A DNA stretch of 64,000 bases from JAVJQS01 sp040218815 (GCA_040218815.1 JAVJQS010000004.1:1-64000), one strand, 5' to 3'. Shown: positions 53,107 through 62,395, counted from the first letter of the stretch. A program made the numbers and translations. Notes: generated from the letters alone by a model not told the origin.

Positions 53107-54064
53107 GCGACTCGAAATAAGTACTTAAATCAACGTTTCCGCCGCTTAAAATCAGCCCGACATGTTGATTCTTAAAAGTTGGCTTGTATTTTAATATTGC
53201 AGCAAGTGGAACTGCACATGAAGGCTCTACAATAATTTTCAAACGTTCCCAAATGAGTTGCATAGCTGAAATAATTTCCTGATCATCAACGAGCAAAATT
53301 TCTTTAACACCACTTCTTATAATCTCAAAATTTTTAATTCCAAGTGAGGTTAATAAGCCATCTGCTATTGTAGTTGGGTTTTTGGAAGGAACAATTCTTC
53401 CTTCTTTTAATGATTTGTATGCATCATCTGCTCCTTTAGGCTCACCAGCATAAACCGTTAAATTTTTTCCATAATAACTTGATGAAAGTATAGTTCCTGC
53501 AAGTAATCCACCTCCACCAACTGGACAAATGATAGTTTGCAAGTTGGCTTGATCTTCGATGAGTTCTTTAGCAGCTGTAGCTTGACCTGCAATAACATGT
53601 TCATTGTCATAAGGATGTACAAAACTTGCACCTTTGTTTTTAATGATTTGTCTAACGCCTTCTTCACGAGCTTGAAGAGTTGGTTCACAGAAAGTGATAA
53701 TCCCCCCATATTCTTTCACAGCATTTACCTTCACTGTAGGGGCATTTCTGGGCATAACAATGAAAGCAGCAATATTTTGTTCTGCTGCCGCTTTAGCCAA
53801 TGCTTGAGCATGATTTCCTGATGAATGAGTAACTACACCATTTTCTTTTTGTTTTGCTGAAAGCTGAGCAACTGCATTGCTTGCGCCACGCATTTTAAAA
53901 GCTCCAATTTTCTGAAAATTTTCACATTTGAAGTAAATCTGGCAATTGGCTAGCTTGTTAATTAACGAAGATGTAAGAATTGGTGTGCGATGAATAAACT
54001 GCTTGATGCGCTGATGGGATGCATCTATTTCATCCTTTGAAATGGAATAATGTGGATTAGCCAC
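53093..54064 (-). CDS. PLP-dependent threonine/serine dehydratase or serine racemase
   Basis: A 323-aa fold-type II PLP enzyme: PLP lysine K58 (FKMRGA), phosphate loop GGGGLLAG near residue 188, SSGNHAQ (81-87), and LSGGNVD near the C-terminus. There is no regulatory ACT domain, so it belongs with catabolic threonine dehydratases and serine racemases; the sequence does not decide which. It lies 3 bp after purE in an apparent purK-purE-dehydratase operon. Confidence 0.92.
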   Translation of the reverse strand: MANPHYSISKDEIDASHQRIKQFIHRTPILTSSLINKLANCQIYFKCENFQKIGAFKMRGASNAVAQLSAKQKENGVVTHSSGNHAQALAKAAAEQNIAAFIVMPRNAPTVKVNAVKEYGGIITFCEPTLQAREEGVRQIIKNKGASFVHPYDNEHVIAGQATAAKELIEDQANLQTIICPVGGGGLLAGTILSSSYYGKNLTVYAGEPKGADDAYKSLKEGRIVPSKNPTTIADGLLTSLGIKNFEIIRSGVKEILLVDDQEIISAMQLIWERLKIIVEPSCAVPLAAILKYKPTFKNQHVGLILSGGNVDLSTYFESLNPA

Positions 54065-54067
54065 CTC

Positions 54068-54556
54068 TTAGGACTGTTTTAATTGATTATTCATTTCTTC
54101 AACTTTATCTACTAGACCAGCTTTAAAGTTGTCCATTTTGTCGGCAATCTGAGCGTCTGAAGTCGCCAAAATTTGCATTGCAAGAATGGCGGCATTTTTA
54201 GCGCCATTTAGAGCGACTGTTGCTACTGGAACTCCACCTGGCATTTGAAGAATAGATAACACTGAGTCCCAACCATCGATTGAGTTAGAAGATTTTATAG
54301 GAACACCAATAACTGGAAGTGGAGTGGAGGCCGCTACCATTCCAGGTAGGTGTGCAGCACCTCCAGCGCCAGCAATAATCACTTTAAAGCCAGCTGACTT
54401 AGCATTTTTAGCGTAATTCAACATTTTCTCCGGTGTTCGATGAGCAGAAACGATTTCTACTTCACTAGTTATGGCCTGCTCTTTTAGAAAGTCTACTGCA
54501 GCTTGCATTACATTTAAATCTGAAATGCTACCCATAATAATTCCAATCTTGCTCAT
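54068..54556 (-). CDS. purE: N5-carboxyaminoimidazole ribonucleotide mutase PurE
   Basis: Class I PurE (162 aa), step 6 of purine synthesis: MGSISDLNVM (8-17), SAHRTPEKM (37-45) with the catalytic histidine, and AGAGGAAHLPGMVAA (62-76). It lies 6 bp after purK, the enzyme that makes its substrate, so the pair works together as usual. Confidence 0.97.
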   Translation of the reverse strand: MSKIGIIMGSISDLNVMQAAVDFLKEQAITSEVEIVSAHRTPEKMLNYAKNAKSAGFKVIIAGAGGAAHLPGMVAASTPLPVIGVPIKSSNSIDGWDSVLSILQMPGGVPVATVALNGAKNAAILAMQILATSDAQIADKMDNFKAGLVDKVEEMNNQLKQS

Positions 54557-54562
54557 AATAGT

Positions 54563-55708
54563 TTAATTTGATGTTACTTTAACGAGTTGTTTTATCTTTT
54601 TTGCAGTCGCTTTTGCTGCTTCTAAGTCATCATCCAAAATTGTAATGTGCCCCATTTTTCTAAATGGTTTAACCATTTCCTTTCCGTATAGGTGAGGATA
54701 GACTCCTTTCAATTGCAGAATCTCAGCCATCCCCTCATATTTTGCTACGCCTTTTGCGTTAGCATCTCCAAGCAAATTTAACATAACTGAAGGCTTAATG
54801 ATTGAAGTATCTCCTAAAGGCAAATTTAATACGGCACGTAAATGTTGAGCAAACTGCGAAGTAATGTTTCCTTCAATACTCTGATGCCCGCTATTGTGAG
54901 CTCTTGGAGCAATTTCATTGATTAGAACATTTCCTTTTTTATCTAGAAAAAGTTCTACTGCTAAAAGACCCACCATTTCTAATTTCTCTATAACAGAAGT
55001 GGCTAATGAATAGGCCTTTTCTTTCGTGGAATCATCAACATCTGCTGGTGAAAATAAGAACTCAACCATGTTAGCTTTTGGGTTAAACTCTAATTCTACA
55101 AGAGGGAAATACTTGATTTCGCCAGTTTCGTTTCGAGCAATCACTACAGAAAGTTCTTTTTCTAAATCAACAGCCTCTTCTACCATTGAAGGTTCATCGA
55201 AAGCATTTGACAAGTCACTTTTATCTGAAATCTTAATTACTCCATAGCCGTCATACCCAGAGGTGCGTTTTTTCTGAAAAACTGGAAAATTTAAGCCGAC
55301 TGAGGCTAATTCTTCTTTATTGTTAATTAATTTAAATGGAGAAGTTGGAAGCTTATGTTTTTGGTAAAATTCTTTCTGTAAGCCTTTATCTTGTATGATT
55401 TTCAAAACCTTGGCTTGAGGAAATACCTTAACCCCATCTGCTTCAAGTTGAGCTAATGCATCGGCATTTACGTCTTCAAATTCAATGCTCACCACATCCT
55501 TATCCTTTCCAAACTTATAAACAGTTTCATAATCTTTAAAATCACCTTGAATAAATTCGTTAGCCAAGGTTTTACATGGTGCATTTGCCGAAGGATCTAA
55601 AATATCAATATGTAAATTAAGATTATATGCCTCTTGTAGGGTCATTCGGCCTAGTTGACCACCTCCAAGAATTCCTATTTTAAATTGTTCTGAATGTATG
55701 CTTTTCAT
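54563..55708 (-). CDS. purK: N5-carboxyaminoimidazole ribonucleotide synthase PurK
   Basis: An ATP-grasp carboxylase (381 aa), step 6 of purine synthesis. ILGGGQLGRM (13-22) is the diagnostic N-terminus; KKRTSGYDGYGV (around 146-157) and NEIAPRAHNSGH (around 268-279) are the ATP-grasp and metal-binding segments. A TAnnTTTG element upstream drives the purK-purE-dehydratase operon. Confidence 0.97.
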   Translation of the reverse strand: MKSIHSEQFKIGILGGGQLGRMTLQEAYNLNLHIDILDPSANAPCKTLANEFIQGDFKDYETVYKFGKDKDVVSIEFEDVNADALAQLEADGVKVFPQAKVLKIIQDKGLQKEFYQKHKLPTSPFKLINNKEELASVGLNFPVFQKKRTSGYDGYGVIKISDKSDLSNAFDEPSMVEEAVDLEKELSVVIARNETGEIKYFPLVELEFNPKANMVEFLFSPADVDDSTKEKAYSLATSVIEKLEMVGLLAVELFLDKKGNVLINEIAPRAHNSGHQSIEGNITSQFAQHLRAVLNLPLGDTSIIKPSVMLNLLGDANAKGVAKYEGMAEILQLKGVYPHLYGKEMVKPFRKMGHITILDDDLEAAKATAKKIKQLVKVTSN

Positions 55709-55732
55709 GAAATCTAGTGAATTTTAAAATGG

Positions 55733-55740
55733 CAAAGATA
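55733..55740 (-). promoter_or_regulatory. -7 promoter element of the purK operon
   Basis: Minus-strand TATCTTTG (plus-strand CAAAGATA), 24 nt before the purK start. Confidence 0.5.
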
Positions 55741-55789
55741 AAGGGAATAAGTTTTAGAAAAGAGATAAGACCGCCCGATTATTAATTCA

Positions 55790-55797
55790 TAAATTTG
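55790..55797 (+). promoter_or_regulatory. -7 promoter element of hpt-adk
   Basis: TAAATTTG matches TAnnTTTG, 27 nt before the TTG start of the hpt-adk gene. It shares a 116-bp region with the divergent purK promoter. Confidence 0.55.
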
Positions 55798-55824
55798 CGT
55801 TTTTTTTAGATAAATAGAATCCTA

Positions 55825-56955
55825 TTGGAACGAGTAAAAATTCACGATAAGGTTTTTGAGCCTTATATTTCAGAAGAGATCATATTAAAAGAGATTGATC
55901 GTATAGCTGCGGATATCAATAAAAAGTATATTGGTAAAAACCCTGTATTTATTGGGGTATTGAATGGCTGTTTTTCTTTTGCAGGCGACTTGATGAAAAA
56001 AGTAGATATCGACTGTGAAATTTCATTTGTAAAAGTGGCTTCCTATCAGGGTACTCAAAGTACTGGAAACGTTCGTCAGCTTTTAGGTTTAGATCAAAAT
56101 TTACAAGGAAGAGATGTAATTATCTTAGAAGATATTGTTGATACTGGTAATACCATTGAGGCTGTATCTGAGATGATTGAAAATATGGGAGCCAACTCAG
56201 TTTCAATAGCTACTTTCTTACTTAAGCCTAAAGTCTATGAAAAGTCTATTGAAATTGAATTTGTAGCTTTGGAAATTGAACCAGATTTTGTAGTAGGATA
56301 TGGACTTGATTACAATGGGTTTGGAAGAAACTTGAATTCACTTTACGTTCTTTCTGAGAAGAAAAGTGAAAAACTTAACAAAAACATGAAGAATATTGTA
56401 CTTTTTGGACCTCCCGGTGCAGGGAAAGGAACCCAAGCAATAAAACTTAAGGATAAATATGAGCTTGTACATCTCTCAACAGGGGATATCTTAAGGAAAG
56501 AAATCGAAAAAAATTCCGAGCTTGGACAATTAGCAAAATCTTATATGAATAAGGGGGAGTTGGTTCCAGATGAAGTGGTTATCAATATGATAGAAAACTG
56601 CTTAAATGAGTACAGCAATTCCAATGGCTTTATTTTTGATGGCTTTCCAAGAACTACTGAGCAAGCAAAAACTTTAGATAAATTATTAGTTAAGCACAAT
56701 CGTGAAATTGATACGATGCTTTCTTTAGAAGTGGATGACGAAGAATTGGTTGATCGAATAATTCAACGTGGAATTAATGCTGGTAGAGAAGATGATAAAA
56801 ATGAATCAGTGATCTATAATCGAATTATTACTTACAATAAGAAAACAGCACCCTTAAAAGAGTATTACAGCGAACAGAATAAATACAATTCTATTGATGG
56901 TGTGGGAACCGTTGAAGAGGTTTTTGATCGCCTTTGTGAGAAAATAGAGGGTTAG
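55825..56955 (+). CDS. adk: Hypoxanthine phosphoribosyltransferase-adenylate kinase fusion
   Basis: A 376-aa bifunctional protein. Residues 1-180 are a phosphoribosyltransferase for purine salvage: PRPP loop VIILEDIVDTGNT (98-110). Residues 188-376 are adenylate kinase: P-loop GPPGAGKGTQ (195-204), HLSTGDILR, GFIFDGFPRT, and a short LID without zinc cysteines. The start must be TTG (55825): in-frame upstream codons are non-start codons back to a stop. An internal ATG at 56386 lies exactly at the kinase domain start (MKNIVLF) and could give free adenylate kinase. The two genes are neighbours in many Bacteroidota; a fused form is also known in the phylum. Confidence 0.93.
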   Translation: MERVKIHDKVFEPYISEEIILKEIDRIAADINKKYIGKNPVFIGVLNGCFSFAGDLMKKVDIDCEISFVKVASYQGTQSTGNVRQLLGLDQNLQGRDVIILEDIVDTGNTIEAVSEMIENMGANSVSIATFLLKPKVYEKSIEIEFVALEIEPDFVVGYGLDYNGFGRNLNSLYVLSEKKSEKLNKNMKNIVLFGPPGAGKGTQAIKLKDKYELVHLSTGDILRKEIEKNSELGQLAKSYMNKGELVPDEVVINMIENCLNEYSNSNGFIFDGFPRTTEQAKTLDKLLVKHNREIDTMLSLEVDDEELVDRIIQRGINAGREDDKNESVIYNRIITYNKKTAPLKEYYSEQNKYNSIDGVGTVEEVFDRLCEKIEG

Positions 56956-58610
56956 AACTTGATTCCGGTGATAAGAATATCATCAACTTGTTCTTCATTT
57001 CCCATCCAGTCTTTAATGGTTTTTTTTACTACTCTGCCTTGCTCGGCCATTGGCAGATGTGCAATGCCTTGTAACATTTCCCCTACATGTCTTGTCATAA
57101 ACTTTTTTCCTCTTGGTCCTCCAAATTGGTCTGGATAACCATCTGAAAAGAGATAAAAACAATCACCCTTTTCAATGTTTATGCGTGTAGTAATAAATTC
57201 TTTTTTTCTAAAAGAACTACCACCTATGGAGAACTTGTTTCCCTTTACAATGTGTAAATCACCATCTTTAACCATATAAAGCGGTCGCATAGCACCAGAG
57301 TATTCAAGCTTTTTCTGATCATAGTTAACCATCATAATACCCAACTCCATTCCATCCTTGCTATTCTTTGCTTCTTTATTGTTTTGGTTTAAAGCTAATT
57401 TTACTCGCTTGTCCAATTCCTTTAATATCACACCTGGTGTTGAAATTTTTTGTTCACTTATGATCTCATTCAATTGGGTATAACCAATGATTGACATAAA
57501 GGCGCCAGGAACTCCATGGCCTGTGCAGTCTACAACTGCAAAAAGAGGTTTTTTGTTAACTTCTTCGTACCAATAAAAATCACCACTTACCACATCTTTC
57601 GGCTCGTAGTAGATAAAAGACTCTGGAAGGCTACTCTTTATCTTTTTCATTGGTGGAAGAATTGAAGCTTGAATACGTTTAGCATATCGAATGCTTTCAA
57701 GAATTTCCTTATGTTGAGACTCGCCAAGTTCTTTTTCTTTAACCAAGTCAATTGTACGTTCATTTACTTTTTCCTCCAGAGTCGCATTAAGATGCAATAA
57801 TTCTTTGTTAGCCTGATCTAAGTCTTGTAGGCTTTTTATTAATGCTTTTTCTGCTTTCTTTTTATCGGAGATATCTTTAATGATACCTTGATAACCAATT
57901 ATTTTTTGATGTTCATCTTTAATGACCATGGTGCTTAATAAACATTTAAGCACTGTTACTTGATCCTTCTTAACTAAATCAATATTGTAGTCTGAAACTT
58001 CCCCTTTTGCTGCAAGTACCTCCTTTAAATGATCACGATCTGCTTTGTTATGATATAGGTCTTTCACTTTCAGGTTAGCCATATCATCCTTTTTATAGCC
58101 AAATAATGAAAGTCCTGCTGTATTAATGTCTACGAAGTCCCCATCTACTGTAGACATATAAATAGCATCTTTCGAACGTTCGAAAAGCTCTCTATATTTT
58201 TCTTCACTTTTTCTAAGCTCTTTTTCTGCTATTTTTCGTTCAATGGCATAATTTATTGAACGACTTAGTATACTAGAATTAATCTCATCTTTAATTAAGA
58301 AATCCTGCGCACCCTTTTTTACTGTATTTATTCCGATAAGATGATCTTTCATATCCGTTAGGATTAAAAAGGGTTTGTCGGAATATTTATTTATTAGGTG
58401 ATTGAAGGTATGAATACCATAGCTGTCAGGTAAAAACAGGTTGACAATTATTATATCCACAGTTGAGTCACTTAAAAAAGTATTGGCTTCTTCAAGGTTA
58501 ATGAGATGTGTTATTTCGTATTGCTCAGTTTTGGATTCTAAAAGGTACTCAGCAATGATTAAGGCATCGCTTTCTGAACTTTCAATAAGTAATACTTCTA
58601 TTTTATTCAC
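56952..58610 (-). CDS. Receiver-PAS-SpoIIE (PP2C) phosphatase
   Basis: A 552-aa signalling protein. Residues 1-125 have a response-regulator fold, but the usual phosphoacceptor aspartate is N57 (VDIIIVNLFLPDSYG) and the acidic pair at the N-terminus is E10-S11, so it probably is not phosphorylated. A PAS domain follows (about 140-255, DAIYMSTVDGDFVDINTAG), then a coiled coil (about 255-310), then a SpoIIE/PP2C phosphatase (about 335-552) with FAVVDCTGHGVPGAFMS and LFSDGYPDQFGG metal-binding motifs. No anti-sigma partner is adjacent. It converges with hpt-adk, overlapping by 4 nt. Confidence 0.9.
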   Translation of the reverse strand: MNKIEVLLIESSESDALIIAEYLLESKTEQYEITHLINLEEANTFLSDSTVDIIIVNLFLPDSYGIHTFNHLINKYSDKPFLILTDMKDHLIGINTVKKGAQDFLIKDEINSSILSRSINYAIERKIAEKELRKSEEKYRELFERSKDAIYMSTVDGDFVDINTAGLSLFGYKKDDMANLKVKDLYHNKADRDHLKEVLAAKGEVSDYNIDLVKKDQVTVLKCLLSTMVIKDEHQKIIGYQGIIKDISDKKKAEKALIKSLQDLDQANKELLHLNATLEEKVNERTIDLVKEKELGESQHKEILESIRYAKRIQASILPPMKKIKSSLPESFIYYEPKDVVSGDFYWYEEVNKKPLFAVVDCTGHGVPGAFMSIIGYTQLNEIISEQKISTPGVILKELDKRVKLALNQNNKEAKNSKDGMELGIMMVNYDQKKLEYSGAMRPLYMVKDGDLHIVKGNKFSIGGSSFRKKEFITTRINIEKGDCFYLFSDGYPDQFGGPRGKKFMTRHVGEMLQGIAHLPMAEQGRVVKKTIKDWMGNEEQVDDILITGIKF

Positions 58611-58764
58611 TAGGAGTTATTAGGAAAAAAAATGCAAGATAGCAATTCAATAAAAATCAAGGAAGCTAAACTTACAAAGTTTGGTGTTCTGTACGAAGAA
58701 ATGTGTTCTTCAGTTACAGAATAATAAAGGAAAAATCTTAATAGTCAATCCCCTTTAGATTAAA

Positions 58765-58772
58765 TAACTTTG
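58765..58772 (+). promoter_or_regulatory. -7 promoter element of the obgE operon
   Basis: TAACTTTG matches TAnnTTTG. It supports the obgE start at 58788 and not the upstream TTG at 58770, which lies in the element itself. Confidence 0.6.
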
Positions 58773-58787
58773 CAGCAAATTATTTCA

Positions 58788-59786
58788 ATGGCAAATAGCA
58801 ACTTTATTGATTACGTTAAAATCTGTTGCAGATCAGGCAAAGGAGGTTCTGGATCTCCGCATTTACGCAGGGATCGATTAACAGCAAAAGGTGGACCTGA
58901 TGGTGGTGATGGAGGTAGAGGTGGACATGTAATCGTGAGAGGCAATAAGCAGCTTTGGACACTTTTACATCTAAAATATCAAAAACATGCTATAGCCGAG
59001 CCTGGTGCAAATGGAGGAAAAAGCTTAAGCACAGGAAAGGAAGGCGAGAATCAGGTTCTTGAAGTTCCAATCGGAACCATTGCCAAAGATGCAGAAACAG
59101 GCGAGCAGCATTTTGAAATTATGGAGGATGGAGAGGAACATATTTTGGTAAAAGGAGGTAGAGGCGGGCAAGGAAATGCACATTACAAATCATCTACAAA
59201 CCAAACACCACGTTACTCACAAAGTGGCGAAGAAGGGAGTGAAGAATGGAAAATTTTAGAATTAAAGGTCCTTGCTGACGTTGGATTAGTTGGTTTTCCA
59301 AATGCTGGAAAATCTACTTTATTATCTGTAATATCTGCTGCTAAACCTGAGATTGCTGATTATGCTTTTACAACCATTACTCCAAATTTGGGGATTGTTG
59401 GCTATCGGGATCACCGTTCTTTTATAATGGCCGATATTCCAGGAATAATTGAGGGAGCACATGAAGGAAAAGGCTTAGGATTAAGATTTTTGAGGCACAT
59501 AGAACGAAATGCTGTATTACTTTTCCTAATTCCTGCAGATAGTAAAAACATACTTAAAGAATATGAGGTTTTGCTAAATGAGCTAAAAGAACACAACCCA
59601 GAGCTGTTAGATAAAGAACGTATTGTTGCTATTTCAAAAAGCGATTTACTCGACGAAGAATTGATGCAAGAAATACGAAAGGAGCTAGGCTCGATTGAAT
59701 GTCTATTTATCTCTTCTGTTAGTCAGCTTAACTTAATGGAAATGAAGGATTTAATTTGGAAGAAAATAAACGCTAAAAATGCTTGA
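58788..59786 (+). CDS. obgE: GTPase Obg
   Basis: A 332-aa ribosome-associated GTPase. The glycine-rich Obg fold (about 1-160: KICCRSGKGGSGSPHLRRD, GGPDGGDGGRGGHV) precedes the G domain with G1 GFPNAGKST (169-177), G3 DIPGI and G4 SKSD. Start at ATG 58788 rather than an in-frame TTG at 58770, because the promoter element covers 58765-58772. First gene of a four-gene operon in which every junction overlaps. Confidence 0.96.
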   Translation: MANSNFIDYVKICCRSGKGGSGSPHLRRDRLTAKGGPDGGDGGRGGHVIVRGNKQLWTLLHLKYQKHAIAEPGANGGKSLSTGKEGENQVLEVPIGTIAKDAETGEQHFEIMEDGEEHILVKGGRGGQGNAHYKSSTNQTPRYSQSGEEGSEEWKILELKVLADVGLVGFPNAGKSTLLSVISAAKPEIADYAFTTITPNLGIVGYRDHRSFIMADIPGIIEGAHEGKGLGLRFLRHIERNAVLLFLIPADSKNILKEYEVLLNELKEHNPELLDKERIVAISKSDLLDEELMQEIRKELGSIECLFISSVSQLNLMEMKDLIWKKINAKNA

Positions 59787-60360
59787 ACTCTTAGAAAAAT
59801 GGGATCGTCAAATTTTTCTCCTAATCAATGGCTGGCATAATGAATTGTTCGATCAAATTATGTGGCACATTTCGGGGAAGTTCGAGTGGATTCCACTTTA
59901 TCTGATTTTACTCTGGTTGTTAATTAAAAACTACGGTAAATCGGTTTGGAAGATTCTTATTGGAGTTATTGCTGTTATTGTGCTTACAGATCAACTTTCT
60001 GTGCATTTATTTAAAAATATCTTTGAGAGGTATCGTCCATGTCATAATCTGGAAATTTCAGAATTAGTGCATTCAGTAAATAATAAATGTGGTGGTAGGT
60101 TTGGATTTGTTTCAAGTCATGCTGCAAACACTTTTGGTTTAGCAACTTTTATTGGTTTGTTTCTTAGCAATTCAAATAAGAATATAGCATTTGTTTTACT
60201 TCTACTTTGGGCTAGTATTGTTTCCTATAGCAGGATATATTTAGGTGTTCATTATCCTCTTGATGTACTAGGTGGAGCTATATTAGGGATGCTAATTGCA
60301 TACCTTATCTATTTTCTTATTACAAAACTATTTTCAATTCAAAATTTAAAATATGGCTAG
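59779..60360 (+). CDS. PAP2-family membrane phosphatase
   Basis: A 193-aa integral membrane phosphatase of the PAP2 family. Catalytic motifs: KNIFERYRP (C1), SSHAAN (C2, with the catalytic histidine) and SRIYLGVHYPLD (C3). The usual PSGH serine-glycine is SSHA. Such enzymes often act on undecaprenyl pyrophosphate or lipid phosphates; the substrate is not evident. It overlaps obgE by 8 nt and crcB by 8 nt. Confidence 0.92.
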   Translation: MLELLEKWDRQIFLLINGWHNELFDQIMWHISGKFEWIPLYLILLWLLIKNYGKSVWKILIGVIAVIVLTDQLSVHLFKNIFERYRPCHNLEISELVHSVNNKCGGRFGFVSSHAANTFGLATFIGLFLSNSNKNIAFVLLLLWASIVSYSRIYLGVHYPLDVLGGAILGMLIAYLIYFLITKLFSIQNLKYG

Positions 60361-60733
60361 TAATTTACTGCTGATATTCTTAGGAGGAGGTTTAGGTTCA
60401 GTATTACGGTTTTTAATAGGAAAATATACACTTCAATATTACTCAGGTAGTTTTCCTGTAGGAACGTTTATCGCCAATGTAATCAGTTGCATATTAATTG
60501 GAGGAATATTATACCTTTATTTAAGTAAAGATTTAGGTATAAATAAAACCTTAACATTCTTGCTAGTTACTGGTTTTTGCGGTGGTTTAAGTACCTTTTC
60601 TACTTTTAGTTTTGAAACCTTTGGATTAATGAAACAGGGTTTTTATATTACAGCACTTCTTAACGTTGCACTTAGTGTGATAGTTGGATTATTAGCCATT
60701 TTTGTGATGTATAAATCAGCACTGGATTCATGA
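60353..60733 (+). CDS. crcB: Fluoride channel CrcB/Fluc
   Basis: A 126-aa inner-membrane fluoride exporter. LGGGLGSVLRFLIGK (10-24), GTFIANVISCILIG (37-50) and GFCGGLSTFSTFSFE (74-88) match the Fluc family, with the conserved N and the phenylalanine pore residues. It functions as an antiparallel dimer. No fluoride riboswitch can lie upstream, since the gene overlaps the PAP2 gene by 8 nt. Confidence 0.95.
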   Translation: MASNLLLIFLGGGLGSVLRFLIGKYTLQYYSGSFPVGTFIANVISCILIGGILYLYLSKDLGINKTLTFLLVTGFCGGLSTFSTFSFETFGLMKQGFYITALLNVALSVIVGLLAIFVMYKSALDS

Positions 60734-62313
60734 AAAAAGTAATCGTTTTTATTTTATTAATTAGTTCTTGCTCATTTTTAGCCTTCTCTCAAGAAGTCGA
60801 GGATTTAAATAAGCCTAAATTAGTTGTTGGCATTGTTGTAGATCAGATGCGTTATGATTACCTAGAAAAATTTAGCCCATATTTCTCTGGAAATGGCTTT
60901 AAAAAATTACAAAAGGAGGGGTTCAGTTATACGAATATGAATTATAACTATAAGCCAAGCTATACTGGACCTGGACATGCTTCAATATTTACAGGTGCTA
61001 CGCCTTCTATTCATGGCATTGTTGGTAACAACTGGTATTCAAGAACTGAGGGGAATAGTGTTTATTGTGTAAAAGTACCTACAGACAGCGGATTTGTTTT
61101 ATCTCCAGATCGCTTATTGAGTGAAAGTGTTGGAGATGTAGTTAAGTCAACTTTCAATGGTCAAGTTTATGCTGTAGCTTTAAAAGATCGTGGAGCAATT
61201 TTACCTGCAGGTCATGCTGCAGATGGCGCTTACTGGTTTAACTCAAAAACAGGGGAATGGGAGAGTAGTTCATTTTATCCCAATCAATTTCCATCGTTTT
61301 TAAAGCAATTTAATTCACAAAATTTTAAAAGTGAAGCAATTGCTGAAAACTGGGTGTTAAATGAAGAACTAGTTGGTAAAGAAATAAAGTGGTTAGAGAA
61401 TAGCCAAACTGTTCAACTTCAAAATTTTGAATACGATTTAAGTTCAATGTTTAACGATAGAAACTGGGATTTACTGAAGTCGATACCTTATGGTAATCAA
61501 ATGACTGCTGATTTTGCAAAGAACCTTATAAAGGCAGAAAACTTAGGAATCGACAGTACTCTCGACTTTCTTTCAGTTAGTTTCTCAGCAACTGATTATG
61601 TCGGTCATATTTATGGGGTAGAATCATCTGAAATTGCAGATACTTATGTTAAGCTAGATAGCACTCTAGCAAGTTTTATTGACTTTTTAGATCATCAAAT
61701 AGGAAAATCTAATTACGTTTTGTTTCTAAGCTCAGATCATGGTGCCGATCTATCAAGAAAATTTTTGGCAGGTAATAATGTAGCGAGTGGGCGTTTGAAG
61801 TTAGATGAAATGGAACATCATCTCGATGCTTATTTAGATTCAAATTTTAGTGAAGAAGATTGGATAATCTCTCTGCAAAACCTTAATTTCTATTTCAATC
61901 ATGACGTAAAGAAAAAATACAGTAGTAAAATTGATACTGTAATTGATGCAGCTACATTTTATTTATTAAATGATGAGGGCGTAGCTTCTGTGATTAATCC
62001 TTTGAGATCAGAAAGCGGAAGCAGTGATAAAGAAAGTATGGTCTTAAACGGTTTTTTAAAACAGCGCTCAGGAGATTTAATTTTAGTTGAGTCAAAACAT
62101 TGGACAAGTTATTCGGAAGAGGGTTCCACACATGGATCTGCTTATTCTTACGATACCCATGTTCCATTTATATTATATGGGGCAGGTGTTTCTAGCGGTA
62201 ATTCCAACAAACAATACAAAATAGTTGATATTGCTCCAACTATATGTAACACAATAGGGGTAAAAGCACCTAGCGGATCAGTTGGTAAAGTAATTACTGA
62301 ACATAAGAAATAA
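60730..62313 (+). CDS. Alkaline phosphatase family protein, PafA-like
   Basis: A 527-aa exported phosphatase: signal peptide to about residue 20 (AFSQ), then VVGIVVDQMRYDYLEKF (about 33-49), in which the aspartate is a metal ligand, and PSYTGPGHASIFTGATPS, whose threonine is in the nucleophile position of the PafA/NPP phosphodiesterase branch. SSDHGAD and STHGSAYSYDTHVP give further metal ligands. It would release phosphate from organic phosphates in the periplasm. It overlaps crcB by 4 nt and ends at a terminator. Confidence 0.92.
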   Translation: MKKVIVFILLISSCSFLAFSQEVEDLNKPKLVVGIVVDQMRYDYLEKFSPYFSGNGFKKLQKEGFSYTNMNYNYKPSYTGPGHASIFTGATPSIHGIVGNNWYSRTEGNSVYCVKVPTDSGFVLSPDRLLSESVGDVVKSTFNGQVYAVALKDRGAILPAGHAADGAYWFNSKTGEWESSSFYPNQFPSFLKQFNSQNFKSEAIAENWVLNEELVGKEIKWLENSQTVQLQNFEYDLSSMFNDRNWDLLKSIPYGNQMTADFAKNLIKAENLGIDSTLDFLSVSFSATDYVGHIYGVESSEIADTYVKLDSTLASFIDFLDHQIGKSNYVLFLSSDHGADLSRKFLAGNNVASGRLKLDEMEHHLDAYLDSNFSEEDWIISLQNLNFYFNHDVKKKYSSKIDTVIDAATFYLLNDEGVASVINPLRSESGSSDKESMVLNGFLKQRSGDLILVESKHWTSYSEEGSTHGSAYSYDTHVPFILYGAGVSSGNSNKQYKIVDIAPTICNTIGVKAPSGSVGKVITEHKK

Positions 62314-62359
62314 AAAGACCGATAATTTTACTATCCACAATAAAGTTTATCGGCCTTTT
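62313..62359. terminator. Intrinsic terminator
   Basis: AAAAGACCGATAA (62313-62325) pairs with TTATCGGCCTTTT (62347-62359) with one A-C mismatch and a 21-nt loop. It ends the obgE operon (+) and lies beyond the converging 355-aa gene (-). Confidence 0.75.
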
Positions 62360-62395
62360 AAGAAGACTCTTTTTTTTTATTAACCAATTAAAATT

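Noticed and set aside
60200..60353. Fluoride riboswitch upstream of crcB
   Set aside because: The upstream sequence is coding for the PAP2 phosphatase, which overlaps crcB.
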